Below, piece after piece: positions 37,870-46,461 of a DNA stretch of 57,554 bases; the first letter of the stretch is position 1; each line of letters opens with the position of its first letter. The DNA comes from Planctomycetia bacterium. Lineage in GTDB: Bacteria > Planctomycetota > Planctomycetia > Gemmatales > Gemmataceae. The translations under genes were made by a program, and so were the position numbers. The notes under the pieces were generated by a model, which saw only the letters and a program-made list of their open reading frames with translations, ran no database searches and had not been told where the DNA came from. The stretch covers positions 1 to 57,554 of the forward strand of contig SYLG01000131.1 in assembly GCA_005808665.1 (NCBI GenBank), written 5' to 3'.

Positions 37870-39754
37870 CCAATTCCAAGGCTTTCCCTTTGCGAATGAT
37901 CCCTATTTTGATGGTTTGCCCGGCTTTTTTCCCTTGCATGATTTCCATGTAAACTTCGATGTTTTTTATCTCTTTGCCATCGATTTTAACGATCTTGTCT
38001 TCAGCCTTGATACCTGCCTTGGCGGCAGGCTCCCCCTCCGTTACACCCTCCACAGCGACGCCTTTTTCATCCTCGTTATAGCCTGGCCGAAATCCCAACT
38101 TTGGTCCCCCTTGGCGGGTTCCTCCGGTGCGAGTGGTTTTGACTTCGATGAATTTTGGTTTCTCTTTAATGGAAGCCAATTCCCCGATTATTTGCGAGCT
38201 AAATCGGATTATTTTATCCATTCCCTCGTAATTGATTTTATCAGGGGTATCGGTCGGCCGGTGGTAGTCCTCATGAACATCGGTCCAAAAGAAAAGGACA
38301 GGTATTTTTTTCGAGGCGAAAGAACTATGGTCGCTTGGCCCAAAACCGCTTTTTTGGCGGATGGTTGTGAAATCGAAGCCCTTGTTTATTTTATCCAAAA
38401 GGAGCTCAAAACCCTCTGAAGTACCGGAGCCCTGGACTAACATACGGTCTTTTTTGGAATCCTTATCGGGTCTTAATCGCCCAACCATGTCCAAATTGAC
38501 CATTGCGGCGGTTTTTTCAAGGGGGTAAAGCGGTTCCTTGCAATAGTGAACGGATCCAAAAAGGCCAAGCTCCTCCGCACTAAATGCGATAAAAATCAAC
38601 CTCCGTCCCTGGCGGTTTTTTTGGGAAGCGAATCGTTTGGCCAGTTCAAGCATCGCGGTTGTTCCTGAACCATTATCGTCGGCTCCCTGGTGTATGGCCA
38701 CAACCCGACCGGCACCCAAACTGCCAAACCCTCCCGACCCAACATGGTCATAATGAGCCCCAATAACAATGGCCTCCTCTGCCAAGGGGCCACTTCCCTC
38801 CAGGACTCCGACCACATTTCGAACCGGGATTACATTACCCCGTTTGAGGTGGGCATCCATGGTTACCGAAAACCCTTTGATTTCTGCACTCTGGGGTTTT
38901 AGTTCTTTATCAATGGCCGTTTCTTTATCCTCCAATTTTCCTTGTCCAGAGGCACTTAACAGGGAGTCTGCCAGTTTTCGACTAATCATGAAGACCGGAA
39001 TTTTTCCACCAAATCGATTGGTTGCCAGGTAAGCAAAATCGATAAGGGCATCCGTTTCGGCTGCGCCATGTTTGTCGTTGACAAAGATCACGCCCGCAGC
39101 GTTGTGTTTTTGGGCGTTTCCAATTTTCTCGGTTAGGGAAGACAATGTTCGACGACGATTGGGGGTCTCAAAACCATCGTCTTTGCGTCCTTGGCGGGGG
39201 GCATCACGAAGAATCATTACAATTTTTTTCTCGGCGTTAATGGATTGGTAGTCATCGTAGGTCCCTTCTTTACCCATTGTGATTCCATACCCGGCGAATA
39301 CCAAAGGACCTTCGGTTTTTCCCTCGGAACCCAATGCGATCAGGGTTGCATCCGGGATTTTTTTCCCTGGTTCGACCACAAAGGCTTTGGTAATTCCCTC
39401 TGGCCCTTTGAATTCGATGGTAGATGGTTCATTCATTACCACCCCACCCACGGTGAAGGGTTGGAAATAGGTTCCATCTTTGGTTAAAGGCTTTAAGCCA
39501 ATTTCCTTAAATCTGTCGGCAATGTAGTCTCCAGCCCGGAGCAGGCCATTGGTAAGTGGACCTCGGCCTTCCCTATCCGGGGAAGCCAGGTAAAAAAGGT
39601 CATTTTTAAGGCGTGAAATGGTTGCAGGGCTTGAATTGTCCAAAGGGGCCGATTTATCTTTCTCCGCGCCGATGGAGTGATTTACCAAAGTAGCACTAAT
39701 CGCTACCAGACAAAATAAAAACCTTTGGAATTTCGCCTTGTAAAAATTCAACAT
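37853..39754 (-). CDS. Exported M28-family metallopeptidase with PDZ domain
   Basis: 633 residues from ATG 39754 (GAGG seven bases upstream); the longer frame to 39793 adds no signal. Signal peptide AKFQRFLFCLVAISATLVNHSIGA. Protease-associated domain first, then the M28 zinc site: GAHYDHVG, HQGADDNGSGTTAMLE, FSAEELGLFGS, NLDMVGRL and SDHSSFASKKIPVLFFW. A PDZ domain (GVAVEGVTEGEPAAKAGIKAED) closes the protein. Probably a periplasmic or secreted aminopeptidase. Start lies 54 bases after the permease stop; end overlaps the LarA-like gene. Confidence 0.92.
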   Translation of the reverse strand: MLNFYKAKFQRFLFCLVAISATLVNHSIGAEKDKSAPLDNSSPATISRLKNDLFYLASPDREGRGPLTNGLLRAGDYIADRFKEIGLKPLTKDGTYFQPFTVGGVVMNEPSTIEFKGPEGITKAFVVEPGKKIPDATLIALGSEGKTEGPLVFAGYGITMGKEGTYDDYQSINAEKKIVMILRDAPRQGRKDDGFETPNRRRTLSSLTEKIGNAQKHNAAGVIFVNDKHGAAETDALIDFAYLATNRFGGKIPVFMISRKLADSLLSASGQGKLEDKETAIDKELKPQSAEIKGFSVTMDAHLKRGNVIPVRNVVGVLEGSGPLAEEAIVIGAHYDHVGSGGFGSLGAGRVVAIHQGADDNGSGTTAMLELAKRFASQKNRQGRRLIFIAFSAEELGLFGSVHYCKEPLYPLEKTAAMVNLDMVGRLRPDKDSKKDRMLVQGSGTSEGFELLLDKINKGFDFTTIRQKSGFGPSDHSSFASKKIPVLFFWTDVHEDYHRPTDTPDKINYEGMDKIIRFSSQIIGELASIKEKPKFIEVKTTRTGGTRQGGPKLGFRPGYNEDEKGVAVEGVTEGEPAAKAGIKAEDKIVKIDGKEIKNIEVYMEIMQGKKAGQTIKIGIIRKGKALELDVKLE

Positions 39755-39808
39755 GAGAACCTCTTTGATGAATGCAATGGTGGCCAATGCCACAAAACTT
39801 TCAGGCCC

Positions 39809-41944
39809 CTACCCTACTACTACTCTAGGTTGTAACGAGGTTTCTGGCTGGGCTTTGCGAATTAATTCATGCACAAGCCACGGAACATTCCCTTCCCCAA
39901 ATAATAGAAACCCAAGCGTTGCCTTTAGGGAATTGTCATCTGACCAGCCAAAGTGGATCTCGGGCGGTTTATTGTACTTTGCCAAATCCAAAGCAAGGGC
40001 CGCTAAAACATTGGCAATGGAAGCACAACGAGTGATTTTTAGCACATACCGATTGGATCCATAAATCACCTCAACAATGGGCCTAACAAGGAATTCGCTA
40101 GCATCCCCTCGCACGACCTCGACCAAAAGGATGTTGACATCGGAGGGAATGCGGTGGTCCTTTCGGATGATTTCTTCCTTGGTGTCCAAATCCCGTTGTC
40201 CGGGACGGTGGGGTACAAGGATTGGGATTTCCAAAGCTTTAATGGAGTTGAAAAGGAATTCAGAGTTCTCGTCTTTAAACTCGAATCCGGCAAAGCGTAG
40301 TTCGGTGGATCTCATGAAACGGGAGGTAAAGGAAGCCACAAAAATGGCCAAAATAAAGCAACTGGCAATTTGGATACCTACAGGCTTTTCGATCACGATT
40401 GCGATACCAGTGTAAAGAAATACTAATCCGACCCCGATGAAGTACCAAGGAATCCGGGCCAAACCCGTATGTGTGCTGGATCGGTAATACTCAATGGCGC
40501 TGGCGGTTGCCGCACTTAAAATCAGCATAATCACCCCGGTTGCATATGCATCCCCTTGGGCCTGAACATTTGCCCTGAAAATAAAAGTCACAAGGATATT
40601 GATCAAAGTAAAAAGGATTACCAAAGGTTTTACGGCCTTGGCCCATTCCGGGGCCATGCCATATCTCGGCAAGTACATGGGTACAAGGTTAAGCAAGGCT
40701 GACATCGCACTGGCACCGGCGAACCAAAGAATGGCGATGGTGGAAATGTCGTAAATGGTTCCAAAGGTAGACCCAAAAAGGAAATGCCCTTCTCCCAACC
40801 CGACCAATGGGCTTTCACCATGTGCAAGGTATGCCAAGGCCCGGTCTTTGGCTTTTGCCGGGAAAGTTTCGCCAAAAGCGTTCACCAGATCATGGGAGGG
40901 AATCAGGGTGGTTACACAAATGGCAGAACCAAGCAAAAGGACAGACATGATCAAAGCGGCAGTCAATAAAAGGAATCCGGTGTGCCTAATGCGCCCTTTA
41001 AGGTCGTTGGGATCCTTACCCCCCGAAATAAGAGGCATGATCGCAACGCCTGTTTCAAAACCGCTAAGACCAAGGGCTAAAGCGGGAAAAAGGACCATAC
41101 AAACAGTTGCTACGCTTCCCAAACCAGGGGTGGTTACCCAAGGAACAGCTTTTTCCAACTGCCATTCAGTAACAAACCAAACCGCTCTTCCCTCCGGGGA
41201 GACTACTTTGGCCCACCAATCCAAAAAAGGTTGGGGATTCTGTACCAAATAACCTAAACAAGATCCGATCAGAATGACATTCAGAATCAGGAAAACCGCA
41301 ACAATTACCACCGCCAAACCAATTACCTCTTTGAATCCGCGAAGGAACATTCCTCCCAGGAGCATCAAAAGGAAAAGGGTGATACCTATTTGTTGACCCT
41401 GGTTGCGGTTGGCTACTTCGATTTCTGCGACCCGTTCGAGGTTCAGTTTTTGGGATTCATCGTCCAAACCATTCCATTCAGGATGTTCCTTTGCACCAGA
41501 TTTGATTTCATCCATCGTAGCATCAAGGCGGGAACCAGGCCAGGACGGGTTGGCAATCAAATGGGCGGTTGCATCGGCGGCGGACATGGTTTTGGTAATT
41601 ACAAAATCGGTGGCGGCAAACCCCAGCAAGGTGATTACAACTACTTTACTCCACCAACCTTTAAGCAATTTTTCCAACATCCCGATGGATCCCAAACCAA
41701 AAGGGGATTTCGCGGCAACATAGAGGTAAACAGGGTAGGCCCCAAACAGGGTAACCAATACCACAACCACCGTGGCAAGTGGGCAAAGGTTGCCCGTGGC
41801 AGCATAGGCAATGGAGGGTTGGTAGCCCAAGGTGCTAAAGTAATCCACCCCGGTCAGGCAAAGGGCCCAAAGCCAAAAAGTTTTATGGTGTTGATTTGGA
41901 GTGGGATCTGGTGAATAGGGAGGGATGGTCTTAATTTCTGACAT
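39809..41944 (-). CDS. APC-superfamily amino acid permease
   Basis: 711 residues, long for the family. About twelve membrane segments in the first 540 residues, beginning TFWLWALCLTGVDYFSTLGYQPSIAYAATG, with an extra soluble stretch between early helices (AHLIANPSWPGSRLDATMDE). The last 170 residues are cytoplasmic. Substrate unclear. The start codon at 41944 lies six bases after a stem-loop and has no Shine-Dalgarno, see the separate entry. The M28 peptidase follows, which could supply peptides or amino acids to a matching transporter; this is inference. Confidence 0.85.
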   Translation of the reverse strand: MSEIKTIPPYSPDPTPNQHHKTFWLWALCLTGVDYFSTLGYQPSIAYAATGNLCPLATVVVVLVTLFGAYPVYLYVAAKSPFGLGSIGMLEKLLKGWWSKVVVITLLGFAATDFVITKTMSAADATAHLIANPSWPGSRLDATMDEIKSGAKEHPEWNGLDDESQKLNLERVAEIEVANRNQGQQIGITLFLLMLLGGMFLRGFKEVIGLAVVIVAVFLILNVILIGSCLGYLVQNPQPFLDWWAKVVSPEGRAVWFVTEWQLEKAVPWVTTPGLGSVATVCMVLFPALALGLSGFETGVAIMPLISGGKDPNDLKGRIRHTGFLLLTAALIMSVLLLGSAICVTTLIPSHDLVNAFGETFPAKAKDRALAYLAHGESPLVGLGEGHFLFGSTFGTIYDISTIAILWFAGASAMSALLNLVPMYLPRYGMAPEWAKAVKPLVILFTLINILVTFIFRANVQAQGDAYATGVIMLILSAATASAIEYYRSSTHTGLARIPWYFIGVGLVFLYTGIAIVIEKPVGIQIASCFILAIFVASFTSRFMRSTELRFAGFEFKDENSEFLFNSIKALEIPILVPHRPGQRDLDTKEEIIRKDHRIPSDVNILLVEVVRGDASEFLVRPIVEVIYGSNRYVLKITRCASIANVLAALALDLAKYNKPPEIHFGWSDDNSLKATLGFLLFGEGNVPWLVHELIRKAQPETSLQPRVVVG

Positions 41945-41950
41945 ATATTA

Positions 41951-41995
41951 CCGAACAGCACACGGATGTGCTGAACGGACCAGAGTGAAGGTGTC
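41951..41995 (-). promoter_or_regulatory. Structured leader immediately before the permease start
   Basis: On the RNA the stem CAGCACA (complement of 41967-41973) pairs with TGTGCTG (complement of 41956-41962) around a four-base loop, and CCG/CGG arms extend it across a symmetric 2x2 internal loop. A second weaker stem GGAC...GTCC (41977-41980 and 41992-41995) precedes it. Only six bases separate the stem from the ATG, and no Shine-Dalgarno is present, so access of ribosomes may depend on this structure. Confidence 0.6.
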
Positions 41996-42104
41996 CAGTT
42001 ATTTTATATCCAAAAGGAATGGAACTGAAACCACATTGGTTTGGAAAATGCGGTAAGTGACGGCCTGGGAAAGAAATTTGACTTGGTAAAAAGGGATCCA
42101 TTTG

Positions 42105-43289
42105 ATGCAAAGTATTGATCGGATAAGTGTTTTGGAAAAGGTATTGGCCCTTGCCGGGAAATCAGGAGAGGAGCACGAGGTAGCAAAACATATCATTAAT
42201 ACATGCATTGGTTGGGGAGTGTCCCCATCGCAAATTCATGTGGATGATTCCCCTTCAAGAATCCAGTCGGCCTGTACCACGGGAAATTTGTTTATTTCTT
42301 TTCCAGGGGCCAGGCCTGGTCCGGAAATCCTGATTTCTTCGCATATGGATACCGTACCCTTGTGCATTGGGGCCAAACCCGTTCTGGACGGTGGGCGAAT
42401 TGTCCCTGCGGGGGCAACAGCCTTGGGCGGCGATAATCGAACCGGGGTTGCGGCGATGCTTTGCCTGATTCACCTGATCCAGTTCAAGAAAATTCCTCAT
42501 CCGCCCTTGGTGTTCCTATTTACCATTCGGGAAGAAAGTGGACTTCAAGGATCACGGTATTTGGACCAGGCGAGGATAAAAGGGTGTTTGTTTGGAATCA
42601 ATATTGACGGCGGGAGCTGCATTGAGGGAACCAAAGCAGCGGTCGGGGCCAACCGTTTTACGGTGGAAATTCACGGAAAAGCAAGCCATGCCGGTGTCCA
42701 TCCAGAAAAAGGGATTTCGGCAATTATGGTAGCTGCCTTGGCAATGGAAAATATTTTCAGGGGAGGCTGGTTTGGCAAGGTCCATCAGGGAGGAAAAACC
42801 GGTTCAAGTAATATTGGGATACTTTCTGATTCCGAAGGATTGGCGATTGGACAGGCAACCAATGTGGTTACGGATTTTGTCCGGATAAAGGGTGAATGCA
42901 GAAGTATGGACCCGGACTTCATGAATGAAATTACGGAAGCCCACCAATTGGCCTTTGAAGGTTCCTCGAAAAAAATTCTTGACCATCAGGGAAATACTGC
43001 AAGGGTACATTTCCAAAAACAGTGCGAATATCGTCCATTTATTTTGCCCCAAAATTGCCCAGTCATTTCCCTTTTCGAAAAGTCGGTCCTGGCCTTGGGT
43101 AAAACACCCCTTTTAAAGGATGGCAGGGGTGGCCTGGATGCGAATTGGTTTTTTGAACATGGAGTTCCTTCCCTTACGATAGGGGCAGGACAAAACCAAA
43201 TCCATTCCCTGGGCGAATGGGTTGATTTGGTTCAATTCCAAGGAGCATGTGATTTATTGGAGGTAATGGTTTCGAAGGCCACGACCTAA
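42105..43289 (+). CDS. M20-family peptidase, PepT-like
   Basis: 394 residues from ATG 42105 (AAGGGA about nine bases upstream); TTG one codon earlier is possible. Metal ligands are visible: SSHMDTVP (H, D), ALGGDNRTGVA (D), REESGLQG (catalytic and metal EE), NIDGGSCIEG (D) and the final QNQIHSLGEW (H). The dimerisation domain with HGKASHAGVHPEKG sits between. Likely a cytoplasmic di- or tripeptidase. Divergent from the permease, which suggests a shared peptide/amino-acid theme. Confidence 0.92.
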   Translation: MQSIDRISVLEKVLALAGKSGEEHEVAKHIINTCIGWGVSPSQIHVDDSPSRIQSACTTGNLFISFPGARPGPEILISSHMDTVPLCIGAKPVLDGGRIVPAGATALGGDNRTGVAAMLCLIHLIQFKKIPHPPLVFLFTIREESGLQGSRYLDQARIKGCLFGINIDGGSCIEGTKAAVGANRFTVEIHGKASHAGVHPEKGISAIMVAALAMENIFRGGWFGKVHQGGKTGSSNIGILSDSEGLAIGQATNVVTDFVRIKGECRSMDPDFMNEITEAHQLAFEGSSKKILDHQGNTARVHFQKQCEYRPFILPQNCPVISLFEKSVLALGKTPLLKDGRGGLDANWFFEHGVPSLTIGAGQNQIHSLGEWVDLVQFQGACDLLEVMVSKATT

Positions 43290-43301
43290 TCCTCAAAGTT
43301 T

Positions 43302-43340
43302 AATACCGGAAAAGGGAAATTCCCTGTTGGTATTTCATTT
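43302..43340 (+). terminator. Terminator-like hairpin after the M20 peptidase
   Basis: Nested inverted repeat: AATACC (43302-43307) with GGTATT (43329-43334) and inside it GGGAA (43314-43318) with TTCCC (43320-43324), followed by TCATTT. Twelve bases after the stop codon. The T tract is weak. Confidence 0.5.
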
Positions 43341-43403
43341 CCTCAAAGGAGGACACCATTTTGGGATTATGCTTTGGAAAGAAATCTCGGATTGGGGGAT
43401 ACC

Positions 43404-44033
43404 ATGTTTTCAATCGTAGCAATGGTGGCAATGGTTACAGCATCGGAACCGGTTGCTTTCAAAGGACCTTGGGCGACACCCGGGTGGCCCGTTTATATCG
43501 GACATTGCAAGTCCAAGATTTATGGCTCTCCCTATGCCTATTCCGGAACTTATACCATGTACGCGGTGTATTATGGAGCCTTTGGAACTTCGGTTTATGA
43601 AGCACCCTTGGTCCCTGGGACCTTGGGGATTTTGGCGGATCAATCAGGACCTTCGGCCGATTTCAAGGCCCAGGTGGAAAAACCAGCAACCAAGCCAAAC
43701 AATCCCCCACCCCAAGCCAAACCAATAGTGATTCCAGAAATAAACACGCCTTTAAAGAAGGTTGATAATCGCGCGGAATTGAATGTGAGTGTTCCCGAAG
43801 GCGCAACCCTATTTGTAAATGGTATTCCCATGATCACCAAATCTGGCATGAGGAGTTTTGTGACCCCTGAATTGGCCCCAGGCAATACTCATTTTTACGA
43901 TATCAAATGGAAAATGGGTAAAGGATCAACGGCTCAAAATGGAGAGAAGACGATAGAAGTTCAAGCCGGGAAAAGGTTTACTGTATCCATTGGAACGGGA
44001 AATAATGTACAGTTGGTTTGTGCACCAAAATAA
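43404..44033 (+). CDS. Exported planctomycete protein with TIGR03000-like domain
   Basis: 209 residues from ATG 43404; an upstream TTG at 43374 is in frame but less likely. Signal peptide FSIVAMVAMVTASEP. A Tyr/Gly-rich stretch (YGSPYAYSGTYTMYAVYYGAFG, partial) is followed by a Pro-rich linker and a C-terminal domain LNVSVPEGATLFVNG...RSFVTPELAPG...YDIKWKM that matches the TIGR03000 planctomycete domain as remembered. Probably envelope-associated; function unknown. A strong terminator contains its stop codon. Confidence 0.78.
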   Translation: MFSIVAMVAMVTASEPVAFKGPWATPGWPVYIGHCKSKIYGSPYAYSGTYTMYAVYYGAFGTSVYEAPLVPGTLGILADQSGPSADFKAQVEKPATKPNNPPPQAKPIVIPEINTPLKKVDNRAELNVSVPEGATLFVNGIPMITKSGMRSFVTPELAPGNTHFYDIKWKMGKGSTAQNGEKTIEVQAGKRFTVSIGTGNNVQLVCAPK

Positions 44034-44074
44034 ATTCCTGGCCTAGGCACCCACCTTGCCTCGGAATTTATTTT
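44027..44074. terminator. Bidirectional terminator between convergent genes
   Basis: Perfect 12-base inverted repeat, AAAATAAATTCC (44027-44038) and GGAATTTATTTT (44063-44074), with an inner five-base stem AGGCA/TGCCT (44045-44049, 44057-44061). A-rich and T-rich arms give a terminator on either strand; the stop codon of the plus gene lies inside one arm. It ends both the TIGR03000-like gene and the minus membrane operon. Confidence 0.8.
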
Positions 44075-44130
44075 CCTTTGGGCCAAATTGTTGCACAATG
44101 TGGATTTGGAATGAAATGTATATTAGCTCG

Positions 44131-44310
44131 TTAAAAAAAACGAGTAAACAAATAGATAATCAAGCCAAGGGAACCCAAGAAAATCAATAAGCGGATTTGC
44201 CACCATAAGGCATCCCTCAGGATTGCCGGCCATTCATCGTATTTTGTGGCACTATAAACCAAACCTACAAGCATAAATAGCGGGGGTAGGTACCAAAAAA
44301 AATGGTTCAT
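44131..44310 (-). CDS. Small 59-residue membrane protein
   Basis: 59 residues, ATG 44310 to TAA 44131. The start shares bases with the stop of the upstream gene (ATGA, 44307-44310), a strong sign of translational coupling. Two hydrophobic segments, FFWYLPPLFMLVGLVYSA (about 4-21) and IRLLIFLGSLGLIIYLF (about 39-55), flank a charged loop ATKYDEWPAILRDALWWQ, which predicts a hairpin membrane protein. No family recognised. It is the last gene of a three-gene membrane operon. Confidence 0.75.
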   Translation of the reverse strand: MNHFFWYLPPLFMLVGLVYSATKYDEWPAILRDALWWQIRLLIFLGSLGLIIYLFTRFF

Positions 44311-44936
44311 TCGGGTGCAGAAGGTAAATTCTGCTCCTCTTTTTGAAATGGCTTAATGGCAAACTTTGGCGTCGGAAAGGTTGGCCCGGCAAATGCGTCA
44401 AAAATCACCAAAAGATTCAATGCCCCTGCAATTACTGTGAAAATCCAGCCCAATTCCCATATTTTATCACCTTCCGTTTGCAGTTGATTCAATTCTGATT
44501 CCGGAGCGGTGCGCATAAATGTGCCAAGGAATGGCAACCCGTTATCGACCTCCTTCGGTTTATAGTCGATAGAGGTTTCATCCGGGTACGCATACCATTG
44601 GATTAAGGCGGGCCAAGCCGCCAAACCTACCCAAAATTGACCTGCAAAGGGGATCCGATTCCATAGAGGGCGGGGTATGGAAATACCAAGGGCAATTTCC
44701 ATTTTCCGGTACCGGTTTGGATCATCCGCTCTTGGCAAATAGACATTTTTCCAATGGCCTAAAGCAAGTCCCCAGAAAAACAAGCAATTGATACAAAGGA
44801 AAAATAAGACCCCTTTACCAATTTTACCTCGTTTGATTTGACCAAGTCCAGGAACAAGGTAACTAAGAAAACCTGCTACGGGATCCAATTGGGTGTTTTT
44901 GGAATCGGGAGGTGAAGGGTTCGTTAAATTTGCCAT
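44307..44936 (-). CDS. DUF6677-like membrane protein
   Basis: 209 residues from ATG 44936; a GTG six codons earlier (44954) is possible and neither has a clear ribosome site. The start has LDPVAGFLSYLVPGLGQIKRGKIGKGVLFFLCINCLFFWG, a membrane motif like that of DUF6677 proteins of planctomycetes, with further hydrophobic segments near residues 100-120 and 170-190. No enzymatic residues seen. The C-terminal stop overlaps the next gene (ATGA). Confidence 0.7.
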   Translation of the reverse strand: MANLTNPSPPDSKNTQLDPVAGFLSYLVPGLGQIKRGKIGKGVLFFLCINCLFFWGLALGHWKNVYLPRADDPNRYRKMEIALGISIPRPLWNRIPFAGQFWVGLAAWPALIQWYAYPDETSIDYKPKEVDNGLPFLGTFMRTAPESELNQLQTEGDKIWELGWIFTVIAGALNLLVIFDAFAGPTFPTPKFAIKPFQKEEQNLPSAPE

Positions 44937-44956
44937 TGGAATTTCAGGTAACACCG

Positions 44957-45694
44957 TTAACCGAATTTATGAATCAAGTTGCTTATAAAGTTTGATGGTA
45001 TCAAACTGTCGGCGATTGGCAATTCCAACCAATCGCTTGCGACCAGAATCCCTGAGTAAGTTAAAAAGGTAAACCCCAAAAAGCCAAGGAAATAGCGACC
45101 GCCGCTAGTAATTAAGTATCTTCCCGGGGGGCCAAGGAACCGCAAAGGGAGGTCGATGAGAGCATTGATCCCCCAAGTTAACCCAGTTTCTCCAAAATCA
45201 TCAACGGCGGATATTTGCGTTGCTTTAGGTTGATTTAGGGAATTATGGGTGGTTTGGGATGTTTGATGAGGAAAGGGTAAAGGATTATTGGTCCAATCGG
45301 GATGATTGAAAATGGGTTGGGCTAATGGGGTCGTTTGCTGGGTTCTCCAATTATCCGCCAGGGGTCCCCATGTGGAATGGGAGGGATTCCAAACGGATTC
45401 CACTTGGAATCCATGTTCCAAACTCGCAGGAGGTTTTAGGAACGGGTTTTGGCTAATTGGATGGGACAATTGATTTGAGGCTGGCAAGGATTGTGCAAAA
45501 TGGGAAATTGGTCCTTTGGGCGTTGGTTGAGCATGGGATTGAGGCATTAAGCCATCGGATGAAGGGTTTTTAACCATTTTTTGCAAAATGGATTCCAATT
45601 GGTCCAGCTGTTGTCGAGTAGGATTCCATTGTCCTTGATGGTTTGCGTTTCCTTGATGTGGTCCACCATTCGGGTTTTGCATATCTTTTCCCAC
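44957..45694 (-). CDS. Hypothetical protein with C-terminal membrane segment
   Basis: 245 residues from a GTG at 45694, seven bases after AAGG; ATG four codons later is an alternative. The first 170 residues are low-complexity, rich in Gln, Asn, Pro, Ser and Thr, and look disordered. The C-terminus (YFLGFLGFTFLTYSGILVASDWLELPI) includes a transmembrane helix. Not recognised. First gene of the operon with the DUF6677-like and 59-residue genes, and divergent from rsmE by 44 bases. Confidence 0.65.
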   Translation of the reverse strand: MGKDMQNPNGGPHQGNANHQGQWNPTRQQLDQLESILQKMVKNPSSDGLMPQSHAQPTPKGPISHFAQSLPASNQLSHPISQNPFLKPPASLEHGFQVESVWNPSHSTWGPLADNWRTQQTTPLAQPIFNHPDWTNNPLPFPHQTSQTTHNSLNQPKATQISAVDDFGETGLTWGINALIDLPLRFLGPPGRYLITSGGRYFLGFLGFTFLTYSGILVASDWLELPIADSLIPSNFISNLIHKFG

Positions 45695-45738
45695 AACTCT
45701 CCCTTAGGATTAACCTTCCAATCACGGTGGTACCAGTT

Positions 45739-46461
45739 TTGGCAAACCGATTCTATGTCAAAGTTCCTTTGGTTATCGGTGAATCTTTAATTGAGGGTTC
45801 CGAACATCATCATTTGGCAAATGTCCTTCGCTTGAAACAGGGTGAAACCATCACCCTGTTTGATGGCCAAGGCAACGAAGCCAAAGCAATTCTTAATTCG
45901 GTTGGAAAAAGGCATTCTGTGGTCGGGATAACCCATGTTCTAAATCGCAAAGGTGTACTTCCATTTCGGTTGGTCATTGGATCCGCACTTCCCAAAGGCG
46001 ACAGGGAAATGTTTTTGATTGAGAAATTAACAGAATTGGGTGTTCAGGAAATCATTCCCCTTCAGACGCAATACAGTGTGGTTCATCCCAAAGATGCCCA
46101 ATCCCGTTTGGGGCGCTATGCATTGGAGGCTTGCAAACAATGCGGACGGAACCAGCTTCCTTTTATAGGAAACCTAACTTTGCTATCCGATTTTTTCAGG
46201 GAGGGCAATGGTTCCACACGGTTGTTATTGCACCCTGGGGCAATTTCATCGAGCGAACCATTCGGTCCTTCGGGGAGTACCCTTCCTGAATATCGGCTTG
46301 CCATTGGTCCGGAAGGTGGTTTTTCCCAGGAAGAATGTAGGGAAGCGGTTGCCCATGGTTTTCAAATTTGGTCACTAACCCCAAACATTTTTAGGATTGA
46401 AACGGCAGCTTTGGTAGCCGCCAGTTTTTTGGCATCCATGTGGACCCATAATAATCCCTAA
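45739..46461 (+). CDS. rsmE: 16S rRNA (uracil(1498)-N(3))-methyltransferase
   Basis: Methylates U1498 of 16S rRNA in the 30S subunit. 240 residues if read from TTG 45739, giving MANRFYV, the usual family start; a GGTGG lies eight bases upstream. The longer frame to 45643 adds 32 residues with no match. PUA-like N-terminus with GSEHHHLANVLRLKQGE; SPOUT knot end has RLAIGPEGGFSQEE and RIETAALVAASFL. Ends overlapping the convergent coaC stop by four bases, so no terminator separates them. Confidence 0.9.
   Translation: MANRFYVKVPLVIGESLIEGSEHHHLANVLRLKQGETITLFDGQGNEAKAILNSVGKRHSVVGITHVLNRKGVLPFRLVIGSALPKGDREMFLIEKLTELGVQEIIPLQTQYSVVHPKDAQSRLGRYALEACKQCGRNQLPFIGNLTLLSDFFREGNGSTRLLLHPGAISSSEPFGPSGSTLPEYRLAIGPEGGFSQEECREAVAHGFQIWSLTPNIFRIETAALVAASFLASMWTHNNP

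Noticed and set aside
41951-41995. Known riboswitch class before the permease
   Set aside because: The leader is too short and lacks conserved core bases of any class I could recognise; it is reported only as an unnamed structure.
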